Origin: Episyrphus balteatus
Lineage: Eukaryota; Arthropoda; Insecta; Diptera; Syrphidae
Length of the DNA stretch: 64,000 bases
NCBI RefSeq assembly: GCF_945859705.1
Contig: NC_079136.1
Span: 53,954,094-54,018,093 of the forward strand
Direction: 5' to 3'
This document shows, piece by piece, positions 26,954-39,174 of this stretch. The notes beneath the pieces were generated by a model that was not told the origin of the DNA, ran no database searches, and saw only the letters and a program-made list of their open reading frames with translations. Within the stretch, counting starts at the first letter, position 1; each line of letters starts with the position of its first letter. The position numbers and the translations under genes were made by a program.

Positions 26954-27149
26954 TAGATATATATATAGATATATATTTAGAAGATATCAATACAAAAAAG
27001 AGAGTGGTTTAGATAAAAAAAAAGTAGATTCATAAGCTCAAGAATGTCCAAAATACTATATTTTATTTCTATTTTTTTCCACTTTGAAATCGATTTGCTA
27101 CTTGCACTAAAACATGTTATTTTGCATGTGTATCTAAAAACTATCAATT

Positions 27150-28107
27150 ACACTGGTCAACAAAATTAAACTTTTTTTTTGTTACAGAAACCAAGGTATA
27201 CTTTTCTATAGGATTTTGGTGTGCTGAGCTCAAATCCGAAGTCAAAAAAATTCTATCACATCACGTTTTTGAGATAATCCCGTTAAAATATCGAAAATGC
27301 CGCTTTTTTACCAGTTTTCGAGATTATTTCTTAGCTTTTGGTTATTTGTTCTAAATAAATTTGTAACAGTTTCTAATAGAACTAAATGTTGTCCTTCTAA
27401 ATCCGTTTAAATCTTTTAAAAATCTCTTATCTTCTTTGAGAAATCTGAAATTGAAATCAACGTGTTTGGTATATCTCATGTTTATTTACTTTTAATAGCG
27501 AATCTCGAAAAGTTCTTTGCCAATCGCTTTCAAATTTTGACACAACGTTTCATTTAGAATCTTGCAAGTTTTTATATTTGCGAAGGTGGTGAATCGCAGT
27601 GAGATACATCCAAGCGTGACCGTGTCAGATACTTATACTAAATAATTACTAGTGAGAAAAATATAATTTTTTTTCTTGTTAAAAACAAGATAAGAACTTA
27701 CTGGAATGTAAATGAAACGTTGTGTCAAAATTTGAAAGCGATTGGCAAAGAAAATTTCGAGATTTATTATTAAAAGCAAATAAATATGAGATATACCAAA
27801 CACGTTGATTTCAATTTTAGATTTCTCAAAGAAGATAAGAGATTTTTAAAAGATTTAAACGGATTTAGAAAGACAACATTTAGTTCTATTAGAAACCGTT
27901 ACAAATTTATTTAAAACAAATAACCAAAAGCTAAGAAATAATCTCGAAAACTGGTAAAAAAGCAGCATTTTCGATTTTCTAACGGGATTATCTCAAAAAC
28001 GTGATGTGGTAGAATTGTTCTGACTTCGGATTCGAGCTCAGCACCCAAAAAACCTATAGAAAAGTATATCTTGGTGTCTGTAACAAAAACCTTGTTGACC
28101 AGTGTTA
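27150..28107. mobile_element. Foldback element with 'CACTGGTCAACAA' termini
   Basis: The left end TACACTGGTCAACAAAATTA and right end TTGTTGACCAGTGTTA are inverted. The arms are reverse complements for about 400 bp (for example 'ttttggttatttgttctaaa' at 27337 against the mirrored segment near 27915). The spacer holds a further mirrored segment including 'aaaatttgaaagcgattggc'. No transposase. Related copies lie at 15214-15366 and 62253-62524. Confidence 0.8.
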
Positions 28108-28213
28108 TTTGCAAATTCAACTTTATATGAAAAACAACCACTTGAATCGGTTGAAATTTTTTTTTTTGCAATGGCAAAAAAAAATTTCTATAAGAAAAAA
28201 ATGGCTACATTCA

Positions 28214-28335
28214 GGGGTCGAACTACGGCATACGTTCGTTAACGTTTTGACTATTGCTCTCTCTATTTAATCAGAAGAAAATGATAGACAATAAAGCGTC
28301 AATACGTTAACGTACGTATGCCGTAGTTCGACCCC
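28214..28335. mobile_element. 122 bp near-perfect hairpin MITE
   Basis: Starts GGGGTCGAACTACGGCATAC and ends with its reverse complement. The inverted match runs about 30 bp with a single mismatch. A diverged second copy is at 55337-55475. Confidence 0.8.
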
Positions 28336-29041
28336 AGATTTTTGAGGTGTAGTGTAATTTGTACAATAGTGCTAGAAGACGAGATGGGGACGCTGAGTTT
28401 TTTCAACGTTTTTGTTTTTTTTTTTTTTTTTTTAATCGTTTTAAACTGTTAGGCAATTTACAATGCTGCAATTTTGCATTCACCTAATGCAAACACTTTC
28501 TCCTTGGGAAACGAAACCAGATATTTGTTTCATTTTGTATCTACCTACATATACGTAAATTTTTTAATTTTATTTCTTATTAGAGAATGTCGACGAATTT
28601 TTTTATTTTTGTGAAATTTCCTTTTTTATAAACAAATGTTTGCAAACAAAATTATCAAGAACAAGTCCCATTCTCTTTGGGTATTTTGAAATTTTAAGCG
28701 CTTGAGAAACTATCGGTATCACTTCTATAGATAATTTTTCAATGAAAATAGTGATCCGCCTCTGGTGTTCGTCGGGTTGACCTCAATAAGCAACGGCAAT
28801 CTTCCGGTCTTTGAATTGTTCCATTTCTGAGGTCAAACGATTTAAACGAAAAAATGTATATACAGAATCGTACAAGATTTCAATTTAAAAAAAAAAACTT
28901 GTTTATAACATTTAAAATATATTTAATATTTATTAAACTATTCCAAAGATATACCCATTGCAAATTCAGCAGGTTTTGTTTATATAAAATGCGAACTTGC
29001 TCAAAACATAACAGTTTCTTTTATTTACTTTATTTTTGTAT
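28336..29041. other. Region downstream of Caliban; no separate gene
   Basis: Poly-T tract near 28410-28432 and AT-rich DNA. The part nearest 29041 would be the 3' untranslated region of the minus-strand Caliban gene. Confidence 0.4.
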
Positions 29042-32000
29042 TTATTTCTTAAACTTTTGAAGTTGTGGGGCGGATAACTTTACTTTTCCAGGCATATTAC
29101 GAGCAAGTTGTTCTTCCTTGATGCCTTTAAGTAAATCTTTTTCTCTAATCGTGCATACTTTGTCCTTTGAGAACATTAATATAGCTGTCTTGGCAGCTCG
29201 ACCACGTTTTCCAGTGCCTGGTGTAAGTTTCACTTTGTATCTGGACAAAAAAAAACATATTTTATTAAAGAAATTATTTCAACAAATACAAAAAATAACT
29301 CAAAACTCACTTATAATTATGCAAAGCCTGATAGGGTGCTACAACTGGAATAGCAAACAGCAATTCATCTTCTTCAAATGGATTTCCAGTGAGCGAATCC
29401 AACATATCAACATCTGCACTCACGGTCACATCTTCAGTATCTTCGTCACCATCAATATTATTGGGTTGTCTTGGCTCAAATTGACGCTTCATTTTGTTCA
29501 GTTTGTTGGTATCTTCTTCGATCTTATTCGAATCAACCTTTGCTTTATCCTTGCCAGCTGATTTGAGAATATTCATTCGAAGTTGACGTTCTTCATCATC
29601 CTGATCCCTGTACTTTGATTTGATTTTCTTCAATTTGCCGCGTTGTCCTCGTTTCATTTGATTCGATTGATTGTCTTCCTTTTGATTATTAACTTGTTGT
29701 TGTTGTTGTTTTTGCTGCTGTTGGTTTTGTTTCTCTTCCTTGCGTTTCTTTGCATTTTGTTGTTGTTTTTTTCGTGGAGCTACTGCTGGAATGATGTAAG
29801 GTTTATCATCTTCGTCCTCTTTGCTGCTGGCTTTGATGATTTCAATGGCAGTTGTTGGCGTTGGCTCAACTCGCGAATCGTGACGTATTATAACTTTTCC
29901 AGTATCATGTTCAATCTTCACTTCGGTATCTGGAAAAGTGATTCCATTATCATCTTCGTTGTCGGTGTTCTCTGCAGAATGCTTTTCTTCCTCTTCGTTT
30001 TTCTTTGAATCCTCATTATCGGAAGCTTCTAATTCTATTTCAACATCTTCAGTAACTGGTTCAAGTTGTTCATTTTCAATTGTCATTTCTTTGAGTTTAT
30101 CTGCAGCAACACCTTCATCATCGAATGTACGCACTCTTCGTTCACCCCTATGTTTTTCTATGAAACTATCTTCCAGCTTATAGAGCAGACTCAAACCTAA
30201 TATCAAATGACAGGGTGGCAGGAAATTTTTCTTACCACGAATCATAAAGCTACCAGTACCAAGGTATTCACCGGATGGTGCTGTCTTACTGACTTGGTCA
30301 CTTTTAACCCAATAAGCATTTGTGACAACCTTTGCATCCCATGCAACACTGTATGATATTGCCATAGTGCCGGCTTCAAGAAGCGTTTTAGGAGGTACTT
30401 CGCCCTCGGTGGGATTTCTTATAACCACACTTGAAGCACCCTGAATTTCAGCGTGAACATATATGTCTGTTGGACGCATGTACCTTTAAAAAGATCATAA
30501 TTTAATTAATAATACCTATATTATAAATATTATACGCGATGAAATATAGACCAATTGAAAAAAACCTTAAGAATTTCAAAAATAGTGGGTTTAATCAAAA
30601 TTCCTTAAGCGCATGCCGAAAAAAGCCGATATTATAGGACAAGTTTAGAATTCGTAAAAAAAATTAAACTCGAGACAACAATTACGACATTGCGATGATG
30701 ATTCTGTCTGTCTATATATACCTTAAGCTACAGTCTAAACTACACTTAGGAGCAAAAAAAAACGGAATCAAATAAATTATATATGTATGTTAGAAACAAA
30801 AATTGCAATGGATAAAATGTTTTTATTCAAAGTCTCATGGTCTCATATTAATACTATAAGGCAAGTTTAGGATTCGTAAAAAAAAATCGAACTCGAGATA
30901 ACAATCAGACATGTCATTACGATAATGGAGAATGCCAAAAAAGTAGGTCCGGCAATTCCGTCTATCTGTCCGTCGGTCTGTCTGTCTGTACCTCGAGCTA
31001 TAGCCTAAACTACTGGAGCGATGTTGTTCAAAATTGGTAATTAACAATTGTGGTTGATTCCCAGGAGGACAAATTGAAATTTTTTTTAGGACCAAAACGG
31101 TGCCTGCCATATAACGGAATAGAAAACGGCTCTAACGATTTTGATTAAAATTTTTGATGTAATGTTACAAATAAGATCCAACATTTGAAATAAAAAAATA
31201 TTTCTTGAACCGTTATTCACAGTACCGGCCATAGAACCGTTTTTTTAGTTTCTGAATATCTTCTACACGAATAACCCGATTACAAAAAAGCGTTTACGTA
31301 AAGAAAAATGTAAAAAAAAACATATTTTTGGATTTTTAAGAACATTTCAAATTTTTTTTTGAAAAATCAATTTTTTGAAAACTGCTTAATGAATTATTTC
31401 GAAATTTTGTTTTTAAGTGTTAATTAATTATTTCTTCAATATGGCCTACCATTTTTATTTTTTTTTTTTTTTTTATGAAAAATGTTACAAAATTTTTAAA
31501 TAGGTATAAAATATATTTTTTTTTTAACGGCTCTCACGATTTTCGAATTTTTTTTTCTAAAAATTCTTTTTTATGCAAGAAATCTAATGGCATATTTGGT
31601 TTTGTGTAAAAGATCATTTAACATGGTTTTAAGTCAATGATAAAACCAGAATTTTTTTTCACTACTAATGAAATTCCTCAAAAATACAAAATTTTCTCTA
31701 ATGTTTTTCAATAAAAAGCTTTAGCATTAGAGTAACTTTTACTATTTGAGCAAGTACGTGCGACCCCAGTCGTGCATTTTATTTACTTTTTGGTTGGATC
31801 GAACCAACGAACGGGTTTTTAAGTTATTAGCATTGACTTAAAGCTTTCGTTTCTATTTTCAATGGTATCATTAACATTCATGTATGTCAATTACTTCACG
31901 ATCAATTATCGTTTGATTCCATTTTTTTTGCTCCTAAGTGTAATAAAGCGATTTTCTTCAAACTCGTTACTTAAATTTAATTTTTAGGACCAAAACTAAC

Positions 32001-34979
32001 GATACCTGCCATATAACGGAAATAGAAAAGTAACTATTTTGTTTCGCCATAAAAATTTTTTTTATGGTTTCTGAATATCTCGTAAACGACTGATAAAAAA
32101 TATTTGAATTTTTTTTTTTTTTTTTTTGCAAATTAATTTTTTTAAAACGGGTTAAGTGTAAATTTATTATTTCTTTTTTTTTGAAAAATTTTGTAAAATT
32201 TTTATAATATAGGGTGTCCCAAATTTAATGGTATATAACCTAACCTAACCTAAACGAATATTGCTGATAGGCTTACTTAAGGGCTCTCAGAATTTGGTAA
32301 CTTGTTCATCGCAATTGTTAACAGTTTTCGATTAAATGCCATTATTGTGAAATTTCGAAGAATCCCTACTTTGCAACAGTATTTTGCTTCTCCGCCCATA
32401 ATTAAAAAATTATAAAAAAATATTTTTTTTTTAAATGGCTTTAATGATTTCCAATCTTTTGGTCTAAAAATTTCTTCGTTTTGTAATCAAAATCATTGTA
32501 AACGGTGTTTTCAAAAATTTCTACTTATAAAAAGGGAAATTCCATGGTAACTCAAGTAACATTCAGAAAAATTTCCAATACATAAATAGATTTTTTTTCA
32601 GTCAATTTTAAAACCAATTGCTACAAAATACTGTTCAATAATGTAGCATAACTATTACTTTCATACTGAAGTTGAAACTTTTTTTACATTACATAATTAT
32701 TTTTTTATTTTTAACATTTGCTTAGAAAAAATAAAAGTCTATTGGTAACTCACGTTATATTAATCAGACACGAGTTTTAAGATTCCGACAGTATGAAGTT
32801 TTTCTGTGAAATTTAGAATCCTAATTTGTTGTTTTAATGAAGATTCCATACACACAAAAATTACAAGCTTTTAAAATTATTAACAAAGCCAAACATTTGT
32901 TCAATATTTTGAGGAACTGAATGTAACTCACGTTACATTAATTTAGTAGCTTTGCAAAAATAAAAAATAGATGCACTATAAATTGTGACTCTTTTTTATA
33001 AAGTTTAGTTTGATTTTATGTAGGTACTACATCTATTATATCAGAATCTAAATGTAAGAAAAAAAAAGTCTTTATTTTGAAATCATATTTTTTTTTGAAA
33101 CCTTAAATTGTTTCTAAAAATCAACACAACCTCATGCTAAACTGGCTTTGTTAACCCAACGAACTCCCAAAACCCAATAATTTTAAAGAGTATATTCATA
33201 CCAACTTACCTTTTAACAATCAATTCATTTTGTTGTGCATCACGTCCACCAATTACCAGATAATTCTCCGAACTAATAAACCAATAAAACTTTTCAAACC
33301 AATAGACTTTTCTAGCTTTCGAAATTGTCGATATAGTTCGGACATCCTTCAGCGTTTGCTGAGTCTTTCTCTCAGCTGATTTTAAAGCCTTTTGCGAAGC
33401 ATCAATTGTTTTTTGTTCTTTTTTAGCTGCATTGCGTTTTTGGTCGTAATATTTTCTTGCATTTGCCCAAGCTGACAAAGCAAGATCAACATCTACTGCC
33501 ATTGTTGGTATATAATCATCTTCATCTTCTTCATCATCCTCTTCATCGTCGTCTAATGGTTGAACTCGATAAGGATCAGCCAATAACAATGATATATGAT
33601 TTATTTCCAATTTAAGTTGCTTAATAGTGCTCGCAACTGGATCACCATTTTTCTGAGCAGCTTTAACCAATTCATGAATATCTGGCCAAGACATTTGATT
33701 AGCAATTGCACTTCGAATAGCCAATATAGCATTATCAACCAATGCCTGATTGCGTGTAATCAACTCAGCTCTTTGTTTATCAACTTCTTGAACTTTAGTC
33801 AGTTCTTCAAGACGTTTAGCATGATCTTTTTTAACATTGGAGAGTTTCTTTAAAGCCTCTCGTTCCTGATGCAATGTCTTCATATCGATCTTTTGACCTT
33901 CTAGCGTCGAATAAAACTCATCGACTGCAAACATAAACGAATCATGCTCCGTATAAGGTCGACCATTAAATTGTAAAAACTTATACGGATGATATTCAAG
34001 ATTCTGATAAAGGAACTCTTCTGGTTCCCCAGCTTCCGTAGGTTTGGCTTCTTTTTTCTGAACGAGATAACCTTTAGGTGAATTAATTCGACCTTCGGCA
34101 AGAATATCATAAGAATCTTGAATTGCTTGCATAAGTTTTGGCAAATCTGCGTCCATATCAAATGGACGAGTATTACCAGAACCTGCCTCCTTTTTCTTTT
34201 GCTTACGACCACCCTTTTTCTGGTCAGGCTTTTCTGCCTCTTCTATCTCTTCTGTGTTTCCTTTAAACACACAATCGATAAGAGAGTTCTTAGTTAGAAC
34301 ATGTTCTATTATCGGTGGACCACAATCCAAATAAGGAAAGAGTACTTTTCTTAGATTCTCTCCAGCTTTCGCTGTAGCAAGCAATTCCCTAACTTTATCT
34401 TCAGTTAGTACTTCCGAAGCTTCTCTAGCTCGATTAGTGGGATACTTTTCTCTCACTGCAAATCGTACTTCTTCGCCTTCATAATGAGGACGAAGTATAT
34501 ACAAAATATTTAATTCATGATCAGTTAGAATGATATTACCACGATCGTATAATTCTAAAATTATATGATAAGCGGCTTCATTCATACCAAATTGAAAATC
34601 AACAATACGATCGACACCGAGTTGGGTCAACTTTTCTAATCGTTTATTTTTTAAATGTTTACGAAGTTTCATACTAAATCCGGATGGTGCCATATTTTTT
34701 GGCCATTCGAATGCGGTTGTATGGAAACGAATTCCAGATTCTAATAAGAGAACACATTTTGTTTCGTGTTGTTGTAGACGTATGAGAAATGTTTTGTTAT
34801 CGATGTCATAGATTTGGTTAACACGTAGTCCAACGAGCCTTTAATATTGGTGAATAATATGAGTATTTTTATTTCATTTTTATATGCAATTTTGTGAAAG
34901 AAAGAAAGTGAATTTGTACTTACTTTTGTAATTCGGTTACACCGCAGACGATGTCAAAAGAATTGAATCGGGTTTTCAT
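29042..34979 (-). CDS. Clbn: Caliban / NEMF, ribosome quality control factor
   Basis: Four exons join in frame: 34979-34924, 34838-33210, 30483-29311 and 29240-29042, all with GT-AG junctions, giving 1018 residues (Drosophila Clbn is of similar size). NEMF/Rqc2 proteins bind stalled 60S subunits, recruit the Listerin ligase and add C-terminal tails to stuck nascent chains. Caliban was also described as a nuclear export mediator in flies. Visible domains: NFACT-N from residue 1, including the DR pair at D95-R96 (GVDRIVDFQFG) that binds tRNA in this family; a charged coiled coil at about 300-420; an acidic patch (DDDEEDDEEDEDD); NFACT-R at about 520-640 (VYWFEKFYWFISSENYLVIG, DIYVHAEIQGASS); a long Q/K/E-rich low-complexity linker; and NFACT-C at the end (VVAPYQALHNYKYKVKLTPG). 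The start is the only ATG giving the MKTRFNSFDI N-terminus expected for the family. The 2.7 kb second intron is full of repeats. Identification is firm. Confidence 0.97.
30700..31020 (-). repeat. Duplicated 'GTCTGTCTGTC' repeat segment in Caliban intron
   Basis: Two diverged copies of a segment running 'aagtttag(g/a)attcgtaaaa ... ctcgaga(t/c)aacaa ... gtctgtctgt ... ctacagtctaaactac' occur at about 30640-30742 and about 30860-31012. A dispersed intronic repeat with no coding content. Confidence 0.5.
30741..31942. mobile_element. Tc1-like TIR element within Caliban intron 2
   Basis: Inverted ends of about 31 bp: TACACTTAGGAGCAAAAAAA at the left, with its reverse complement (GCTCCTAAGTGTA) at the right, both continuing into 'ggaatcaaa'. 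About 1.2 kb, no transposase frame. It sits in older repeat DNA: 'aggaccaaaac...tgccatataacgga' occurs both inside (31090) and just outside (31986) the element. Confidence 0.6.
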
Positions 34980-35309
34980 TTTTGTTTTACTTGATAATTT
35001 AAGTGGAAATTAAAAATTTAACATTGCCAAATACTGATGAAATGCTTGGTTTTTTAATCAAAAAATTCTTTGAAAATTACTTTTTTGTTACGTTTTTTGA
35101 GAGTTTTTTGTAGATTGAAAACGTCAAAATTTAATCAAGTGGTGAAATGTCAAAATTGACAATTCGGGAACTGAATGGTAATGAAACAAGGTTTGTTCAA
35201 TGAGGCGGAGGTTCAAGAAAATTTTTTAAAATTCTTAAGCTGCGTTCACATTATGTTGATCAACATTTTTTTTTTTTAATTCTATGGCCACAACCAATAA
35301 CAGCTTAAA

Positions 35310-35870
35310 TGAGTTAAGGCATAACTATAACGACCACATTTTGTAGAAAGTCAAAAAGTGAAAATTTTCAAACTCATTTTGTGACAGTTTTTCCGACCAC
35401 AAAATTAAAAATAATGATGCAGAAAGCTTATTTTTTAGGTAAGGCTTCAGCCTTAAGCCTGGTACGCTGTTCGCACTAAATTTTAGCCGAGATAAAATTC
35501 CCATACAAGTTATCGATAATTTGTATGGGATCCATTTTAGCTCAGATAAAATTTTTCGATAATTTGTATGGGAGCTAAAATTTAGCGCGAGCAGCGTACT
35601 AGGCTTTACCTTTTTTAAACTAAATAAGCTTTCTGCATCATTTTTTTTAATTTTGTGGTAAAAAAAACTGTCTCAAAACGAGTTTGAAAATGTTCACTTT
35701 TTTACCTTTTACATTTAAGCCTGGTACGCTGTTCGCGCAAAATTTTAGCTCCCATATAAATTATCGAAAAAATTTATCCGAGCTAAAACGCATCCCATAC
35801 AAATTATAGATAACTTGTAATGGAATTTTATCTCGGCTAAAATTTAGCGCGAACAGCGTACCAGGCTTTA
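35310..35870. mobile_element. MITE cluster upstream of Caliban
   Basis: Two inverted-terminus MITEs (35455-35606 and 35717-35868) each begin AAGCCTGGTACGCTGTTCGC and end with the reverse complement (GCG...CAGCGTAC(C/T)AGGCTTT). The first sits between two inverted segments of another element: 'gaccacaaaattaaaaataatgatgcag' at about 35395, and its reverse complement at about 35628. That makes it an insertion into a third element. A relative at 55497-55979 shares the termini. No coding content. This fills the gap between Caliban and the broken eIF2B-epsilon copy. Confidence 0.7.
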
Positions 35871-36019
35871 ACAGCGAACATTTTAAGGAAAAAATACCAT
35901 CAATAAAAAACATCGGAAAATATGTTTTAAAATAAAAAATATTAAATTTCGTTCAAGATTTCGTTGTGGTATTTTTGTATGGAAAAACTAATTTCGCTTC
36001 AGCTGCCTTCTTGTCTTAT

Positions 36020-36160
36020 ATACTATGTTTCCACCTACGCTAAATCCGAGATTTAGCTAAGTAGATTTAGAATAAATCTGGAGATTTATTTTAAATTTAC
36101 TTCGCTAAATCTCAGATTTGGGTTCAGCTACCCTAAATCTAAGATTTTCATATACTTTAA
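36020..36160. repeat. 'TTTCCACCTACGCTAAATC' repeat
   Basis: Contains GTTTCCACCTACGCTAAATC and internally repeated 'gagatttagc/gctaaatctc' words. A second copy, in which a PIF-like MITE is inserted, is at about 40583-40895. Confidence 0.5.
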
Positions 36161-36595
36161 AAGGCATTGACCTATTATATATGGACTGCTAGTTGATTCT
36201 CGTTTCCATACAAAATTTTTGAAAATGTGGTTCAATGATTACTAGCGCCTGTGGAAGAAAGTGGTAAATAGAACTCAGTTAGCGTAGCGACATCTTCCGT
36301 CAGATGGCTTGTACTACCATTTTTGTACATAGAAACTATGGCCATCTACATATTTTTGTTTAAAAATGAGTAGCACCTGTCTTTTTTGAAGTCTACTTTT
36401 TGACGTTTTGGAAGAAAAGAATTCTTTCAGAAAAAAAAAGTATTTTAAAATGTTTGTTCGAAATAAAATATCGAGGTAAAATAATTGAATCGTGTTGGAA
36501 AATGTTTTTTATTTCAATTTATTATTAATCGAAATTATTAAAAAAAATTAAATGTTCCTTTTTCAATAATTTTCATTTTGTTTTTTTTTTTTCAG

Positions 36596-37747
36596 ATGCA
36601 ATCGTGGAATCGTTTTGGATGGAAGGACGTCAAAATGCCCTCGCCCGAACAGCCAAAAAGTTTTTGTGGTGTGGAGCCTGGAGCGAAAATCGGAGCTAAT
36701 CATCAATTATCTTGGGTTCGGTGGTTGGCGATGGTTGTCTTATTCCACAGAAGTCGAATATAGAGAAAGTTCTTGTTAAAAAAGCTCATGGGGAAAATGG
36801 TAAGTTATTAAAAAAGTATTTATGATGAATTGAATCATCCATTTAGTTTTTACACAGATGAAACAGAAAAAATCGGAGACAAAGCTTACATCCTCAACAA
36901 CGACACAGAAGAGCTCTTCGCATCCGATTCAGAAGATGAATTACCAACGCAATCGACAAAAACAGAAATTCCAAAAATGATGAGACTATCACATCTAATC
37001 AATGCGGACGAAAGCGATTATAATTCAACAACCAGTGACGAAGATGATGATTCACACCAAGGCTCTCCAATACTTGATGATGCAAATAGTAATCACCTTG
37101 TACCAATAGAAACTATATTCCTGCTAATCATAGCGTGGCTCCTTTCTTGCATGCACCTCATCTACAGTATTTTTATCCGAAGTCTTGGACTCTTTGGTTG
37201 GTGGAATTCAACTCAAATCCAATCCGGATTTCTTGATTCTTGAAATCAACTCATCTCGCTATGCCTACAATATGTCTTTAAAGGAAGTAAATTTCAATAT
37301 CGTCAAAGCGGTATTCAGTTTAGATCCAATTAAAGAGGCAACAACAACAAATGTCTTAAGTGCCAACAATCAGGTATTGGGTCGCTTGGGTATGGTTGTT
37401 TCAAATAATATAAAAAGCGATGATTCTATGTTGGATTGTTTGAAGGCAATTCAGGTAAGTCGTGTGTGAAGTTTTTGTATTCTTAAAAAAAGATTTTGAC
37501 CTTTTTTTCTTTTTATTGCTCTTAAAACTTTTAGGAATACTGTGAAGAACAACCAGCTCTGAGAGCCAAGGTTGCCCAGATTATTCATTATCTCTATGAT
37601 AAGGAATTTGTGTCTGAAGAAGCTATCCGCATGTGGCACAATGAGTTGGATGATGATTCAGAGTGGTTGAAAGCACCATTGCAGAAACTCATAGAATGGC
37701 TAGGTCAATCCAGCGAAGGCAGCAGTGAAGAAGAAAACGACGATTAA
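36596..37747 (+). pseudogene. eIF2Bepsilon: 5'-truncated copy of eIF2B epsilon (eIF2B5)
   Basis: eIF2B-epsilon is the catalytic subunit of the guanine exchange factor for eIF2. Only the 3' part is here, in four exons with good junctions: 36596-36799, 36858-37088, 37168-37454 and 37535-37747. Visible are the end of the left-handed beta-helix (hexapeptide-like GVEPGAKIGAN, then SVVGDGCLIPQ), an acidic linker with KIGDKAYIL and ASDSEDEL, the block LILEINSSRYAYNMSLKEV (human: LVLEINSLKYAYNVSLKEV), and the W2/eIF5C HEAT domain ending in an E/D-rich tail. The nucleotidyl-transferase half is absent, and upstream is only intron-like pyrimidine tract and MITEs. In the first exon the phase at both ends agrees, but the middle (about 36630-36715) reads correctly only in another frame, and the uninterrupted frame has a TAA. 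A broken copy is most likely. A rearranged real gene cannot be excluded. Confidence 0.75.
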
Positions 37748-37783
37748 ATACTTTTTCTTTTCTTCTTAACTTAATGATTCTTC

Positions 37784-37789
37784 AATAAA
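37784..37789 (+). terminator. Poly(A) signal of the eIF2B epsilon copy
   Basis: AATAAA 37 bases after the TAA at 37745-37747. The neighbouring convergent Mip130 fragment ends at 37897, so the two 3' ends are only about 150 bp apart. Confidence 0.6.
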
Positions 37790-37896
37790 AAAAAAACTTT
37801 AAAAAACTGCCTCTTTGGGGATAGAAAAAAAATATGTTTAATTCAATAGAAAATTTGAATATACAACAAAAGTAAAATTAAATAGATTTTGGTTAT

Positions 37897-39169
37897 TTAA
37901 AGTAAAGTTAAAGTCAAAGTTGCATTGTGCTGCTGCACATTTATGTTCGGTGACATAGCCAATTGACCAGTGCCAAGTCGAATATGGTGTAAATGGATTT
38001 GAACGTGTTTTTGAAACACTTCAACATTATCGCTATCCAACAGACCAGCTTTCACCTCTCCGGACGATGAAGAAGATGATGCAGCTGCTGCTGCATTTTT
38101 AATTTCTGCTTCTGAATTCATTTCTTTCAGTCGATTTAGTTTAGATTTCTTTATAGCAATTGCTCGCTTCAATCGAACAATGGTCTCTAATAGCTTCACT
38201 AGGAAGCCACCGATAGTATCACGTTCAATAACTGGATTCTTGAACGGACTGTCGTATTGCTGTTGGCCCAACAATGGATCACTGCGATTCAAAGAGTTTC
38301 GACTTCTTGTGGGAGTGTGTATGAGATTGCCATTTAGATAACGTGGTCGGAAGTCTTGCATGAGGCTGGTCAACGGCAACATTTCAAAGAAGTTATCTGA
38401 TACAATTTCAAAGTTGGGGATTGAGTGAGTGCTTAAGCCGAGCCGTTGCGATTAAAAGACACCCGATAAGTAGAGCTGAGGGAGTCGAATGCATCAACGC
38501 TACCACTACATCTTGAGGTACACGCAGACGAGCTGTTACTTTTGTACATTCGCACCTTTTGCCATTCGGGGCGTGTAAGTTGTCTTGTTTTCAGATTTGC
38601 AAACGATTCGTTAAGACAAATCTGGAAATCGTTCTCACCTTGAAAAAGAGGCTTATCTACAAATGAGTAGAACCATTCGAATATAACCCATTTTTGGGCT
38701 TTGGGTAGCTTAAGCAAATTTCGTAAACGTAAACCGATTTGTTGTTCCATAAGCTTGTCGGCTGGTATCAGTGCATTTCGTGATGTTGATGTCGGGGACG
38801 AAAAGTATTTGCTAGGAGAACGTTTTTCGGGAGGTGTTTGTTGCTTTTCTTCGTAACGCACATAATGTGTACCGCCGATTGTTTTTCTCTTTTTTAAAAC
38901 TTTTGATGGAGTTTTAACTGGTGTGCTTGGTTGTTTTTGTGGTATGGTAATTTTGCGAGGCGATTGCTTAACACCAAGAGCTTTGTTATCATTTACCAGT
39001 TCATCGTCAAAGAATAGACGATTACGTTTTCGAACGCGAACGGGCATTCCACGAGCATTTAACATTTGAATTGGTTGTGAGGTTTGAGGTTTTGGAGGTG
39101 GCAAGGTACCGACACGATGTAGACCAAGTGTAGCTGGACTAAAGGCTCAATGTGCTCATCGTCAGACAT
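37897..39169 (-). pseudogene. mip130: Deleted and frameshifted Lin-9 / Mip130 copy
   Basis: Lin-9 proteins are core subunits of the dREAM/MuvB and tMAC transcription complexes. The minus strand reads MSDDEHIE, then after a frame change a basic region (RKRNRLFFDDEL), then most of the DIRP domain (LRNLLKLPKAQKWVIFEWFY, DKPLFQGENDF, NLKTRQLTRPEWQKVR). About 55 residues that should follow are missing. VTARLR and GSVDAFDSLSSTYRVSFNRNG follow in two different frames. STHSIPNFEIVSD, MLPLTSLMQDFRPR and the LLETIVRLKRAI helix follow in a further frame. A second deletion of roughly 110 residues joins KEMNSEAE to the C-terminal VEVFQKHVQIHLHHI. At least four frame changes and two deletions mean no Lin-9 protein can be made. 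It could derive from the testis paralogue aly instead of Mip130. Confidence 0.8.
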
Positions 39170-39174
39170 TGATG

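Noticed and set aside
37089..37167. Apparent frameshift in the eIF2B-epsilon copy after SPILDDAN
   Set aside because: It is a 79 bp intron: GTAATC...CTACAG joins DDANI to FLSEVLDSLVGG in frame.
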